From assembly GCF_947387555.1 (NCBI RefSeq), contig NZ_CANDNZ010000006.1:341482-405481 (forward strand): 64,000 bases of DNA. The letters are read 5' to 3'. Within the stretch, counting starts at the first letter, position 1. Each line of letters starts with the position of its first letter. This stretch comes from Thalassomonas sp. RHCl1. GTDB taxonomy: Bacteria > Pseudomonadota > Gammaproteobacteria > Enterobacterales > Alteromonadaceae. Below the pieces are notes generated by a model. That model saw only the letters and a list, made by a program, of their open reading frames with translations, was not told where the DNA came from and made no database searches. Made by a program: the position numbers and the translations under genes. Shown piece by piece: positions 8,832 to 17,484 of this stretch.

Positions 8832-8850
8832 GCAGGCTTATAAAGCCTGC
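8832..8850. terminator. Shared convergent hairpin
   Basis: Perfect dyad GCAGGCTT-ATA-AAGCCTGC between the convergent glycosyltransferase and nuclease genes, overlapping the nuclease stop codon. There is no clear U-tract, so its efficiency as a terminator is uncertain. Confidence 0.5.
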
Positions 8851-9755
8851 TCCAGCAAAGCGTTCAGGCGCACTGCAGCCTGCAATATACGTTGTTGCAG
8901 CACAGGGGCGAATTTCATTTGATAATCTTGTCCGATAGTGACTTTGCAGCTGCCATAAGCTTTGCATTCCTTATCTTCGGTTAAACGGCAATAACCAACA
9001 TCCTCCTGCCGTGTTATCTGCAGGGACTCGGTGGCCCATTGCCAGACATCGGTTTTTTGCCAGTTGCCGACCGGGGCGCTTTGCCATTGGGAGCTTAATT
9101 GCGCCAACAAGGCTTGTTGATGCGCCGCCAGTGCCTCCTTGCTTTCTGCCGGATAAGTGAGTAAACAGTCATCCCACAACCAGTGCATGCTGCTGCATTT
9201 TCCAAGGCTTGATTTTATTTCACTGCGGTTACCACCGAGATCGCTGGCATAGCTGATATGCAGCGGCTGGTGGATGTCGCCGAGCCAGTGCCCCAAAAAC
9301 ATCAGTGCCTGCAGCTTTTGCCAGTTATCATTTGCGCTGGCTAATTGCTGCTGGTGGAACAAGATCCCCCGGGTTACACAATTCTCCTGGCAGGTATCCG
9401 GGGTGATCACTTCAATATCCCGCTCGATATTCAGATAATGCCAGGGTTTAAAGGCATCAAAAGCTTCATCTTTTTTAATGGCATCTGCCCATAAACAGCT
9501 ATCGGCGAAGCTGATATTGTCACTGCCTGCTGTGCCTCCGGCATAAGCGGCGATTTTTTTCCTGTGCTCCTTGGGTAGCTCGGCTAATAACTTGGTTATT
9601 TTCTGGCGGCTGGCCGGGGTAAGGTGATCGTAACTGAGCTGGCACACCAGTTGATGGCCCATTTTTCCCAGGGCAAAAGCCTTGAATGTGCCGGTTAAAA
9701 GTATTGCCGGCAGCAGTAACATCAGTATTTTTTTCAGTGATTTTTTTGTCAACAT
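8838..9755 (-). CDS. S1/P1-type nuclease, exported
   Basis: 305 residues with a signal-like N-terminus (MLTKKSLKKILMLLLPAILLTGTFKAFA). Zinc-nuclease motifs follow: GKMGHQLV near the predicted mature N-terminus, FADSCLWADAI, KPWHYLNI and LGHWLGDIHQPLHISYASDLGGN. These residues form the trinuclear zinc site of S1/P1 single-strand nucleases, which degrade extracellular or periplasmic DNA and RNA to 5' nucleotides. Family members usually start the mature chain with Trp, whose backbone binds zinc; here that position is Leu (FALGKMGH). Probably a nutrient-scavenging secreted nuclease. Confidence 0.9.
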   Translation of the reverse strand: MLTKKSLKKILMLLLPAILLTGTFKAFALGKMGHQLVCQLSYDHLTPASRQKITKLLAELPKEHRKKIAAYAGGTAGSDNISFADSCLWADAIKKDEAFDAFKPWHYLNIERDIEVITPDTCQENCVTRGILFHQQQLASANDNWQKLQALMFLGHWLGDIHQPLHISYASDLGGNRSEIKSSLGKCSSMHWLWDDCLLTYPAESKEALAAHQQALLAQLSSQWQSAPVGNWQKTDVWQWATESLQITRQEDVGYCRLTEDKECKAYGSCKVTIGQDYQMKFAPVLQQRILQAAVRLNALLEQAL

Positions 9756-9815
9756 AAAGGCCTATGTCTTTGAGATAGTTAGCAAACAGTATAAAGTGCC
9801 AATGATACGGCCACA

Positions 9816-9858
9816 AGGCGCCAGCTGATAACACCGGGCAAGGTCCGGGCTGGCGCCT
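9816..9858 (+). terminator. Orphan hairpin with T-rich tail in a divergent promoter region
   Basis: AGGCGCCAGC pairs with GCTGGCGCCT, 10 bp perfect, with an inner CCGGGC/TCCGG dyad. The 3' side on the plus strand is TGTTGTTTTGTT. It lies between divergent genes (nuclease start 9755, aminopeptidase start 10020), where no plus-strand gene needs terminating. Confidence 0.45.
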
Positions 9859-10019
9859 GTTGTTTTGTTAAAGAAAGTTTACTCGGGTAATGCCATTAAT
9901 TCGCCGCCAAGGGGGATTTAGCCGGGGCTTACTCTATATCAAAAAGTCATATGCCTTTATAATTTCGCCCGAGAGTACGACTTTAAGGTCGTTAATACCT
10001 GTCAGATAAGGAAAATATT

Positions 10020-12668
10020 TTGAAACTTGGCATTTCCACATTATTAGCATTAAGCCTGGGCTTAACGGCGTGTGCATCAAAGGATGATGCAGCCGGGAAA
10101 AATTTGTCCTACACCCCAAGGGAGCAAGCAAGTTATTTAACGCAGCAGCAGGCAATGTTGAGATCCGAGCGGGTCTCGAATGTTGATTATGTGCTGGACT
10201 TTACCCTGGGCACTGAGGAAACCTTCTCTGCAATTTCCCGGGTTGACTTTGATTTAAGCGATGTGTCATCGCCGCTAACCCTGGATTTGGATCAGGCCAA
10301 AGTCACGAAAGTGGTGGTTAATGGCGAAGCAGTCAGTGTCGATTATAACCAGTGGTTTATCACCTTGAGCGAGCAAAACCTTAAGCTCGGCCGCAATAGC
10401 GTGAGTGTCAGCTTCGAGCGCAAGCACAGCACCAATGGCGAAGGGCTGCACAGGTTTAAAGACCCGGTGGACGGCAAGGTCTATCTTTATTCCCATTTTG
10501 AACCGGCGGCGGCCCACCAAATGTTTGCCCTGTTTGACCAGCCGGACCTAAAAGCCAATTTTGAAATGCGGGTGCTGGCACCCAACGACTGGCACGTTTT
10601 CACCGCCATGAGAGAAAGCCGTATTGAGCAAGTCGGTGATAAAAAGCGCTGGTATTTCGACTCTTCCCTGCGCCTGAGTCCGTATAACTTTTCCCTGCAT
10701 GCCGGACCTTACCGGGAGTGGCAGGACAACAGCGGCAAATATCCGCTCAGATTGTTTGCCCGCCAGTCGGTGGCCAAGCAGGTAAACCCCAGTGACTGGT
10801 TTACTTTTACCCACCAGGGGATTGGTTTCTTCGAAGACTATTACGGTATCGATTATCCGTTTCGCAAATATGATCAGGTATTAGTACCTGACTTCCTTTA
10901 TGGCGCCATGGAAAATGCCGCCGCCATTACCTTTTCCGAAGGCAGCTTTTTAACCAATGGCGAGATGAGCCACAGCCAGCGGGAAAACCTGGCCCGGGTA
11001 ATCATGCATGAAATGGCGCACCAGTGGTTTGGCAACTTGGTAACCATGAAGTGGTGGAACGGCCTGTGGTTAAATGAAAGTTTTGCCGCCTTTATGGCCA
11101 CGCTGGCCACGGCGGAAGCGACAGAATTTACCGATGTCTGGCGTACCTTTTATGCCAGGGGCAAGCAGGCGGCCTACCGCCAGGACCAAAGGGTAACCAC
11201 ACACCCGATAGAAGTACCGATAGCCACCAGTCACAACGCTTTTGACAATATCGATGCCATTACCTATTCGAAAGGGGCCTCAGCGTTAAAGCAACTGGGG
11301 CATTTGCTCGGCGAAGAAACCTTCAGACGCGGCATTCATAACTATTTATCGAAAAATGCCTATCAAAATGCCGAACTGGATGATTTTATCAATGCTTTAG
11401 CCAAGGCGGCGGACAGGAACCTTGATCAGTGGAAGCAGGACTGGCTCTATCATGCCGGGGTCAATACCATACGTGCCGATTATCAGTGTCAGCAGGGAAA
11501 AATCAGCCGCTTTGCCTTAAAGCAATCGACCCAGGAAGGTATACCGACCCTGAGAGAGCAAAAAGTACAGTTGGGCTTGTTTAACAGCGACAACAAACAG
11601 TTAAAACTTACCGGCAAGCTGGCGGTGACCTATAAAGGAGCAGTCACCCAGGTTGATGAACTGATTGGCCGCCAGTGCCCTGAGTTGGTATATCCGAACT
11701 ATCAGGACTGGGGTTTTGTAAAGGTGAACCTGGATCAGCGATCTTTTAATACCGCCAAACAGCAGCTAAGCCGGGTAGCCGATCCCCTGCTGCGCTCGAT
11801 GTTGTGGCAAAGCCTGTGGGACAGCGTGCGTGACGGTCAGTTAGCGTTAAACGAATACCTGGAAATTGCCCTGTTAAATATCGAGCAGGAGCAGGATTAC
11901 ACCATTTTAGGCCAGGTATTGTCGCAAATCAGCCAGGGGAAAAATTATCTCAACCGTATTTACGGCCCTGAGCACAGCCGGGTGCAAGCCGTCAGTGAGC
12001 AACTGGAACAGCTGAGCTGGCGTGCGACTTTAGCCAATAAAGCAGACCGCAATAAACTCAGACGCTGGTTTAGCTATTACCGCACCTTTGCCAGTTCGCC
12101 TCAGGCGCTGGATAAGCTGTTACAGCTGTTGCAGGGGAAAACCGCCGTAGACAACCTGGAAATAGATCAGGATAAGCGCTGGCAGATCATCGGCCAGTTA
12201 AGCCGCTTCCAACATCCGCAAGCGGGTGAGTTGATCGAACAGGAACTGGCCCGGGATAATTCGGATAGCGGGCAGAAGTCGGCGCTTTATGCCCGGGTAA
12301 TCGTGCCGGATGCCAAGGTCAAAGCCTCCTGGCTGGAAACAATTCAATCCGGCAACAGCGACTTGCCGTTTTCGAAAGTACGCACGGCGATGAATGCCCT
12401 GTATCCGGCGGAGCAGAACCGCCTGGCAGAGCAGACGGCGCAGCAAAGGCTGGCGACTTTGGCGCAGATGGATAAAGACAATAATCCTGTGTTTATGCGC
12501 AGTTATGCCAGACGCTTGATTCCGGCGACCTGCAGTGAAGCCAGTGTTAAGCGCCTTGATGCTGCCATTGAAAATTCAGCGGCTTTATCTGCCGGTACCC
12601 AGCGGCGGTTATTGGAAGCCCATCAGGAAGATCAGCGCTGTTTGACCATTAAAAATAAGATGTTGTAA
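10020..12668 (+). CDS. M1 family metallo-aminopeptidase, lipoprotein
   Basis: 882 residues from a TTG start (GATAAGGAAAATATT precedes it). Signal MKLGISTLLALSLGLTACAS ends in a lipobox, so it is likely lipid-anchored. The gluzincin core is complete: GAMEN substrate-binding motif near residue 295 and the zinc site HEMAH (H330, H334) with E353 in WLNESF, i.e. HExxH-18-E. The C-terminal half is the helical ERAP1/PepN-like domain. It hydrolyses N-terminal residues from peptides, here presumably in the envelope, unlike cytoplasmic PepN. A terminator follows at 12725-12753. Confidence 0.93.
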   Translation: MKLGISTLLALSLGLTACASKDDAAGKNLSYTPREQASYLTQQQAMLRSERVSNVDYVLDFTLGTEETFSAISRVDFDLSDVSSPLTLDLDQAKVTKVVVNGEAVSVDYNQWFITLSEQNLKLGRNSVSVSFERKHSTNGEGLHRFKDPVDGKVYLYSHFEPAAAHQMFALFDQPDLKANFEMRVLAPNDWHVFTAMRESRIEQVGDKKRWYFDSSLRLSPYNFSLHAGPYREWQDNSGKYPLRLFARQSVAKQVNPSDWFTFTHQGIGFFEDYYGIDYPFRKYDQVLVPDFLYGAMENAAAITFSEGSFLTNGEMSHSQRENLARVIMHEMAHQWFGNLVTMKWWNGLWLNESFAAFMATLATAEATEFTDVWRTFYARGKQAAYRQDQRVTTHPIEVPIATSHNAFDNIDAITYSKGASALKQLGHLLGEETFRRGIHNYLSKNAYQNAELDDFINALAKAADRNLDQWKQDWLYHAGVNTIRADYQCQQGKISRFALKQSTQEGIPTLREQKVQLGLFNSDNKQLKLTGKLAVTYKGAVTQVDELIGRQCPELVYPNYQDWGFVKVNLDQRSFNTAKQQLSRVADPLLRSMLWQSLWDSVRDGQLALNEYLEIALLNIEQEQDYTILGQVLSQISQGKNYLNRIYGPEHSRVQAVSEQLEQLSWRATLANKADRNKLRRWFSYYRTFASSPQALDKLLQLLQGKTAVDNLEIDQDKRWQIIGQLSRFQHPQAGELIEQELARDNSDSGQKSALYARVIVPDAKVKASWLETIQSGNSDLPFSKVRTAMNALYPAEQNRLAEQTAQQRLATLAQMDKDNNPVFMRSYARRLIPATCSEASVKRLDAAIENSAALSAGTQRRLLEAHQEDQRCLTIKNKML

Positions 12669-12724
12669 CTTTTTTTTTGGTTAAAAGTTAATCATTGACT
12701 CAAGAGCGTTTTTCGCTATTAAAT

Positions 12725-12753
12725 AAAGCCTGGACTTTTGTCCGGGCTTTTTT
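12725..12753 (+). terminator. Rho-independent terminator of the aminopeptidase gene
   Basis: AAAGCCTGGAC, loop TTTT, then GTCCGGGCTTT (one G-T pair), running into a T6 tract. It is 57 bp after the stop codon of the M1 aminopeptidase. Confidence 0.88.
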
Positions 12754-12798
12754 AATTCAGACTTTTTTATTCAGAAAGCGACACGAAAGGGAAATAAA

Positions 12799-13266
12799 AT
12801 GCCTGTTAAATTAATAATGTTTTTGCTGGTTATTGCCGGCCTTAATGTCACTTCGGTAACGGCCTGTGATTTCAGATGCACCTATAAAAAACATATCAGC
12901 GCGATTGAGAAAAAAGACCTAGCCTCGTTCGAATCTACCATTACTCCCGGAGACAAACTCACCTTTATCTTACCCGACGGTACCTTTTTTGAGGACAGCG
13001 CCAGCTACCGCAAGTTACTCAAGGGCTGGTTCGCCGAAGGGGGCTGGAGCTTTACCCCCGAGGTGCTTCAGGTGGAGGAAACCAGTGAAATGGGCACAGT
13101 ATTGTTGAAGGTGCTTTACCATGAAGATGACCGTAACGGTAAACCTTATGACCTGGAGCACTATTTATATCTGGTGTTTAAAAAGCAGGGTGACAGCTGG
13201 TTTCTGATCCATGATCAAAATACCAAGGTTAAAACCGTTACCGGTGATAAGGCTAAGGCAAGCTAG
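12799..13266 (+). CDS. Exported NTF2/SnoaL-like protein
   Basis: 155 residues with a signal peptide (MPVKLIMFLLVIAGLNVTSVTA). The mature region resembles the nuclear-transport-factor-2/DUF4440-like fold: HISAIEKKDLASFESTITP, a helix with a ...GTFFEDSASYRKLLKGWF stretch, then beta strands ending SWFLIHDQNTKV. Such proteins are small-ligand or enzyme folds; no specific activity can be assigned. RBS GAAAGGGAAATAAA precedes the ATG. Its stop overlaps the stop of the convergent response-regulator gene by 4 bp. Confidence 0.75.
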   Translation: MPVKLIMFLLVIAGLNVTSVTACDFRCTYKKHISAIEKKDLASFESTITPGDKLTFILPDGTFFEDSASYRKLLKGWFAEGGWSFTPEVLQVEETSEMGTVLLKVLYHEDDRNGKPYDLEHYLYLVFKKQGDSWFLIHDQNTKVKTVTGDKAKAS

Positions 13267-13955
13267 CCGTCGTCAAAGCGGTAACCGACGCCGTATACCG
13301 AAACAATAGGATTATAGTCGCTTTTAATATTGCTGATTTTGCGGCGGATGTTTTTGATATGGGTATCGATATTGCGGTCGCTGACCTCTTCCGATGCAGT
13401 ATAAACACTGTCGATCAGTGCCTGGCGGCTGTAGACCCTGTGACTGTTGGTGAGCAGTTTTTCCAGCAGTCGGAATTCTATTGGGGTCAACTCCAGCGCC
13501 TGGTCAAATAAACTGACCTGGTATTTGTCCGGTTCAAGGGCAAAACCCGATTGCTTGATCAGGTTTTCCGCTGAAACACCCACCCGCCTTAATACCCCTT
13601 TGACCCGGGCAATCATCTCCCTCGGGCTGAACGGTTTGCAGATATAATCATCCGCCCCCAGCTCCAGTCCCAGCAAGCGATCTATCTCTTCATTTTTGGC
13701 GGTCACCATAATAATGGCCACCTGGGAAAACATTCTGATTTCTTTGCATAAGGTAATACCGTCGCTGTCCGGCAGCATTAAATCCAGCAAGATCAAGTCT
13801 ACCTGATTGTTTTTCACATGACTGACCACGTCTTTACCGCTGTCCATGTGGGTCACGGCAAAGCCGGCATTTTTACAATAGGCGATTTGCACTTCGGCGA
13901 TATTCATTTCATCTTCAACAATCAGGATTTGCTGTTTGCGCATCTTGTTATTCAC
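13263..13955 (-). CDS. OmpR-family response regulator
   Basis: 230 residues. The receiver domain (about 8-120) has acidic pair DE in IVEDEMN, phospho-acceptor Asp in LILLDLMLPDSDG, a T in MVTAKN and the K of YICKPFSP. A C-terminal winged-helix DNA-binding domain (about 135-228) shows ELTPIEFRLLEKLL and the RNIDTHIKNIRRKI recognition region. BaeR/CpxR-like. It is the last gene of a four-gene operon, 9 bp after the sensor kinase, so it is its cognate regulator. The target regulon is unknown; the upstream exported genes are likely candidates. Confidence 0.95.
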   Translation of the reverse strand: MNNKMRKQQILIVEDEMNIAEVQIAYCKNAGFAVTHMDSGKDVVSHVKNNQVDLILLDLMLPDSDGITLCKEIRMFSQVAIIMVTAKNEEIDRLLGLELGADDYICKPFSPREMIARVKGVLRRVGVSAENLIKQSGFALEPDKYQVSLFDQALELTPIEFRLLEKLLTNSHRVYSRQALIDSVYTASEEVSDRNIDTHIKNIRRKISNIKSDYNPIVSVYGVGYRFDDG

Positions 13956-13964
13956 CTTAAATGA

Positions 13965-15665
13965 TCAGTACTTTGACAGGGGCAGGGTCAGTTTAATGCA
14001 TAATCCCCCCAGCGGGGAAGACATGGCGGTGATGGTGCCCTGGTGCGCTTCGATAATCTGTTTACACAGTGCCAGCCCTAAGCCTGAGCCGCCATATTTT
14101 CGGCTGCGTGAAGCTTCTACCCGGTAAAAGTGCTCGAACAGCTTGGGCTGCTTGTCTGCGGCAACGCCGGGGGCTGAGTCCTGAATTTGAATTTCCAGCG
14201 TTTGTCCCGTGTTATAGCTGATGATGTTAATCTTGCCCCCCGGGTGGGTATAGCGGCAGCAGTTTTCCAGCAGATTGGAAAACTGCTGCTGAATTCTGTC
14301 CTTATCGACAACGGCTTTAAATGCTCCGGCGTTGGCGGCATGCAGGTTATGGCTGACGCTGAGGTTACACTGCTCAAACTTCCCCCGGTAGTTCTCAACT
14401 ACCTGCGACAGTAGCACCAAAGGCTGTTGTTCGGTTTTTTTATAGGTCAGGCCGCCGATATCTGAGCTGGAAAGCTGGTAGAGGTCGTCCACCAGGCGGT
14501 TTAATTTCTCGATTTCATCGATAAACAGGGCGATTTTTTTTTCATCCGCCTGGAATATGCCGTCCTGTATGGCAATCAGCTGGGACTTGATCACTGTGAG
14601 CGGGGTTCTTAATTCATGGGAGGTGTCCGACATCCACTGGTAGCGGTTGCTCTGGTTTTTCTCCAGGGTCCGGGCGAGGTCGTTGACGTTTTCTGATAAT
14701 AGCCCCAGTTCATCCCGGGTCAGCAAAGGCACCCGGGTGTCGTAGGCACCGCTACGCAACCGGTTGGTGGCTGCTATCAGGCTTTTTATCGGCGCCACCA
14801 GATGGCGGGATAAACCCAGTGCCATAACCACGGCGAGAAAAATTACCGCCAGGGCGATCAGGGCAAACATTTGGTATTGCTGTTTCAGGAAAATGCTGGC
14901 GGGGCTGTTTTCCTGGGCATGGGCCGGCACCAGCGCCAGGTAGCCTACGGTATCGCCGTTAAAGGTGATGGCCTCGATCCACTCATTTTCATCAATATCT
15001 TGCCGGCCGACAAAAGGTACTTTGTTGGCGTCATAAAAACTGATGCGGCGCTCGGTTTTCATAAAGTCGTCGCTGCTGTTTTTAGCTGGTTGGTTTTTTG
15101 GCGGTCTGTTATGCCCGTCTCTGCGATCGTCTCTTGGCGGTGGCCTGTTATTCTTGTCTCCGCGCTCTTCTCTCGGCGGTGGCCTGTTATTCCTGTCACC
15201 GCGCTCTTCTCTTGGCGGTGGCCTGTTATTCCAGTCTCCGCGCCTTTCTCTTGGCGGGGGTCTGTTGTTCCAGTCATCGCGCCCTTCTCTTGGTGGTGGT
15301 CTGGGGCTGGATCGGTTTTCAGCATGGGGAGAGGCGCGGGGAGCTTCACTGGCCTCAGTGTTGTCGGCGTCGGGTTTAAAAACATCACGCCATAACTCCC
15401 GGTTTTCCGTCAGGGGCTGCCAGCTTTGGTGTTGCTGATAAACTTGGGTCAGTGACTGCTTCACCCGGGTAAAATATTGCTGGTCGCTGCTATCGACAAA
15501 CTCGTTAAAACCTGAGGTTAAACTCCAGATCACCAGGCCCAGCAATAGCAACACGGCAATAAAATTGCTGACTAAAAAGGCGAGTGAAAATTTATGTAGC
15601 AGTTTCAAAGGATAAGATCCGGTGTTGGCGGTACTGGGGTTGATATCGGATTTGTTCACTAGCAT
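13965..15665 (-). CDS. Sensor histidine kinase with repeat-rich periplasmic domain
   Basis: 566 residues. TM1 is at about 24-50, a periplasmic domain spans about 51-260, TM2 is at about 262-283 (MFALIALAVIFLAVVMALGL), then HAMP. The HisKA domain has the phospho-accepting His in MSDTSHELRTPLTVIKSQ. HATPase motifs include the N-box region LLENCCRYT and GSGLGLALCKQI. BaeS-like. The periplasmic domain contains five imperfect 13-residue repeats RPPPREERGDxNN (residues 122-186), extremely Arg/Pro-rich and encoded by a 39-bp DNA repeat. Co-transcribed with the regulator downstream and the YHYH/PEBP gene upstream. Confidence 0.92.
   Translation of the reverse strand: MLVNKSDINPSTANTGSYPLKLLHKFSLAFLVSNFIAVLLLLGLVIWSLTSGFNEFVDSSDQQYFTRVKQSLTQVYQQHQSWQPLTENRELWRDVFKPDADNTEASEAPRASPHAENRSSPRPPPREGRDDWNNRPPPRERRGDWNNRPPPREERGDRNNRPPPREERGDKNNRPPPRDDRRDGHNRPPKNQPAKNSSDDFMKTERRISFYDANKVPFVGRQDIDENEWIEAITFNGDTVGYLALVPAHAQENSPASIFLKQQYQMFALIALAVIFLAVVMALGLSRHLVAPIKSLIAATNRLRSGAYDTRVPLLTRDELGLLSENVNDLARTLEKNQSNRYQWMSDTSHELRTPLTVIKSQLIAIQDGIFQADEKKIALFIDEIEKLNRLVDDLYQLSSSDIGGLTYKKTEQQPLVLLSQVVENYRGKFEQCNLSVSHNLHAANAGAFKAVVDKDRIQQQFSNLLENCCRYTHPGGKINIISYNTGQTLEIQIQDSAPGVAADKQPKLFEHFYRVEASRSRKYGGSGLGLALCKQIIEAHQGTITAMSSPLGGLCIKLTLPLSKY
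15108..15302 (-). repeat. 39-bp tandem repeat (5 copies) inside the sensor kinase gene
   Basis: Five consecutive in-frame 39-bp units encode RPPPREGRDDWNN, RPPPRERRGDWNN, RPPPREERGDRNN, RPPPREERGDKNN and RPPPRDDRRDGHN. A partial sixth unit (RPPKNQPAKN) follows. The middle units are nearly identical, indicating recent expansion. Because the unit is a multiple of three, copy-number change would alter domain length without a frameshift. Confidence 0.92.
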
Positions 15666-15766
15666 AACCCCATTGGCAAAGAAAATACCGTTCTTTTTGG
15701 TTTTTTAGCTGATTTTTCTGCCGCTTAAACGCATGGGCAAAGGTGCACTTAAGCGGCTTTTTGGGC

Positions 15767-17461
15767 TTAGCGGCAATAAGTGCCGGTTTCCATTCTCCCG
15801 CCGCTGCTGACGGTTTTCTGTTCGAAATCATAGCAGTTGGCTGAGCTTGGCGATGGCCGGTAGGTCACGTAGTAATTTTGGCCGCGGTAGTCATAGCTCA
15901 TGGTGCGGCTGCCGTCCTGGGCAATGACATGGCTGAGGTTGTCAACATCTCCTTGCGGCGGAGTCAGGTTGGCGCGGGCGCCTGTGCTGTCGCCGCTTAA
16001 CGGGCTGACACGCGGCAGGATAGCGGTATTCACTTCACCCACCAGACACTGGATGATATAAGGGGGCGCCTCTGAGGTATGGTAGCGGTAGCCATAACTG
16101 GTATCGGGCTGGCCGTTACAAACATCTAAAGCACCGTCCTGAATCACCGAGCCGTCCGGGTTGTTATTGCCGTACAGGGGATAGCCGTCGTAACCCCAAC
16201 CTATGATGGTATCGTCGGCTTTATCCGGTATGGCATCAATCATACAGTTGGGAGAAGCGTGGTAATGATAATCATCGCCGCGACCGGCATGGCCGCCGCA
16301 GTTATCCAGCTGGCCCAAAACCAGGGTATCGCTGTTGGGGTCATAGTTATAAATATCTAATTCTCCCTGGGCGGAATAATCGTAAATCGGTACGCCGTTC
16401 ACCGCGACGCCGACGGCGGCATCGATTGTGGTCGGGCTGTTGGCCAGTTGCGGTAGCAGTTTGATCGGGGCGGCATAGTTGATGGCAGGTACCGGAATTT
16501 GCTCGTTGGTGCCGGTAATGCCATTCATCAGATCGTGAGCCGGATAGGTATCTGAGGTGATATAGGCATAATTTTCATCACAGCTCACCACCACATCATC
16601 AAAACCGCCGGCGGTGACGGAATCTGAGATCCGCTGGCAGGCGCCCGGGCTGATGTTGCCTTCGACGCCGCTTTCTGTACCCGAATTAAGATCACGTGCA
16701 TAGCTGACGGTTAAACTTGCCGAGGCCAGGGTGATATCTTCAATGGCCGTCAGCAAGGTTTCCCGGTCCGCTGCGGCCGGATCGCCCAGGTTGGCATTAT
16801 CGGATAAGGCATACAGGGTGAAGGTATAGGTTTTATCTCCCGGGCCCTGGGAACAGGGGGGCGTATATTCATTAAGGCCGTTGACACTGTTGGTGCCTAA
16901 GGTGCCGATCAGTTCTCCGCTGGCGATGGCATTGATTTCGGCGGGAATGTCATAGTCTATCCAGTACCAGTGGTTCCCCCCGTCGGGGGCCTGGTGGTCC
17001 ATTAACAAGGCGAAATTTGTGGTTTGTGCCGGTGTGCCCTGCCAGCTTACCGGCGGAGAAATACTGTTGCCGTCACAGGTATAAGCTTTTGGCATGTTAC
17101 CGCCGTCCGTCATCACCGGGCTGGTTAAGCTGAAATTTGCCGCTGCCGGGTCCGGCTCCGGGGTGGTTTCTTCCTGTCCTTGCCCTTGCTCTTGCCCTGG
17201 TTCTGAGCCGGGTCCCGGGCTTCTCGGGTTGCAGGCAAAATATTGCCGATCCGGGGTAAACTCACAATAGCCGTTTTCAACCCGGTTGCCCCGGCTTACC
17301 TGGCACTGGCTGAATTCAGCCTGATCCTGACAACTTGTGATTGCCTGGGGTGGGGGCTGGCCACCGGGACTTGGCGGTCTTGGCGGTGGTTCAGGCATAA
17401 AGGCCTGGGCCATAGAGGTTAATGCCAGCAGGCAGGCCGGGGTGATTAAATTAAGCTTCAT
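15767..17461 (-). CDS. Exported PEBP (YbhB/YbcL)::YHYH-domain fusion protein
   Basis: 564 residues. Signal peptide (MKLNLITPACLLALTSMAQA) is followed by a Pro/Gln-rich, cysteine-containing N-terminal module (about 25-105). A PEBP/YbhB-like domain (about 110-255) shows FSLTSPVMTDGGNMPKAYTC, ALLMDHQAPDGG and NHWYWIDYDIP. A YHYH domain (about 270-480) has the diagnostic YHYHASPNCMID plus GYDGYPLYG and YGYRYHTSEAPPYII. YHYH proteins are secreted, of unknown biochemical role. The fusion of the two domains in one chain is unusual. It lies in an operon with a two-component system and the small exported protein upstream. Confidence 0.88.
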   Translation of the reverse strand: MKLNLITPACLLALTSMAQAFMPEPPPRPPSPGGQPPPQAITSCQDQAEFSQCQVSRGNRVENGYCEFTPDRQYFACNPRSPGPGSEPGQEQGQGQEETTPEPDPAAANFSLTSPVMTDGGNMPKAYTCDGNSISPPVSWQGTPAQTTNFALLMDHQAPDGGNHWYWIDYDIPAEINAIASGELIGTLGTNSVNGLNEYTPPCSQGPGDKTYTFTLYALSDNANLGDPAAADRETLLTAIEDITLASASLTVSYARDLNSGTESGVEGNISPGACQRISDSVTAGGFDDVVVSCDENYAYITSDTYPAHDLMNGITGTNEQIPVPAINYAAPIKLLPQLANSPTTIDAAVGVAVNGVPIYDYSAQGELDIYNYDPNSDTLVLGQLDNCGGHAGRGDDYHYHASPNCMIDAIPDKADDTIIGWGYDGYPLYGNNNPDGSVIQDGALDVCNGQPDTSYGYRYHTSEAPPYIIQCLVGEVNTAILPRVSPLSGDSTGARANLTPPQGDVDNLSHVIAQDGSRTMSYDYRGQNYYVTYRPSPSSANCYDFEQKTVSSGGRMETGTYCR

Positions 17462-17484
17462 GAGATATCTCCTTAATATGTGAC

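Noticed and set aside
15043-15438. Long antisense frames over the sensor kinase repeat
   Set aside because: They follow from the periodic, GC-rich 39-bp repeat; the sense frame carries the kinase.
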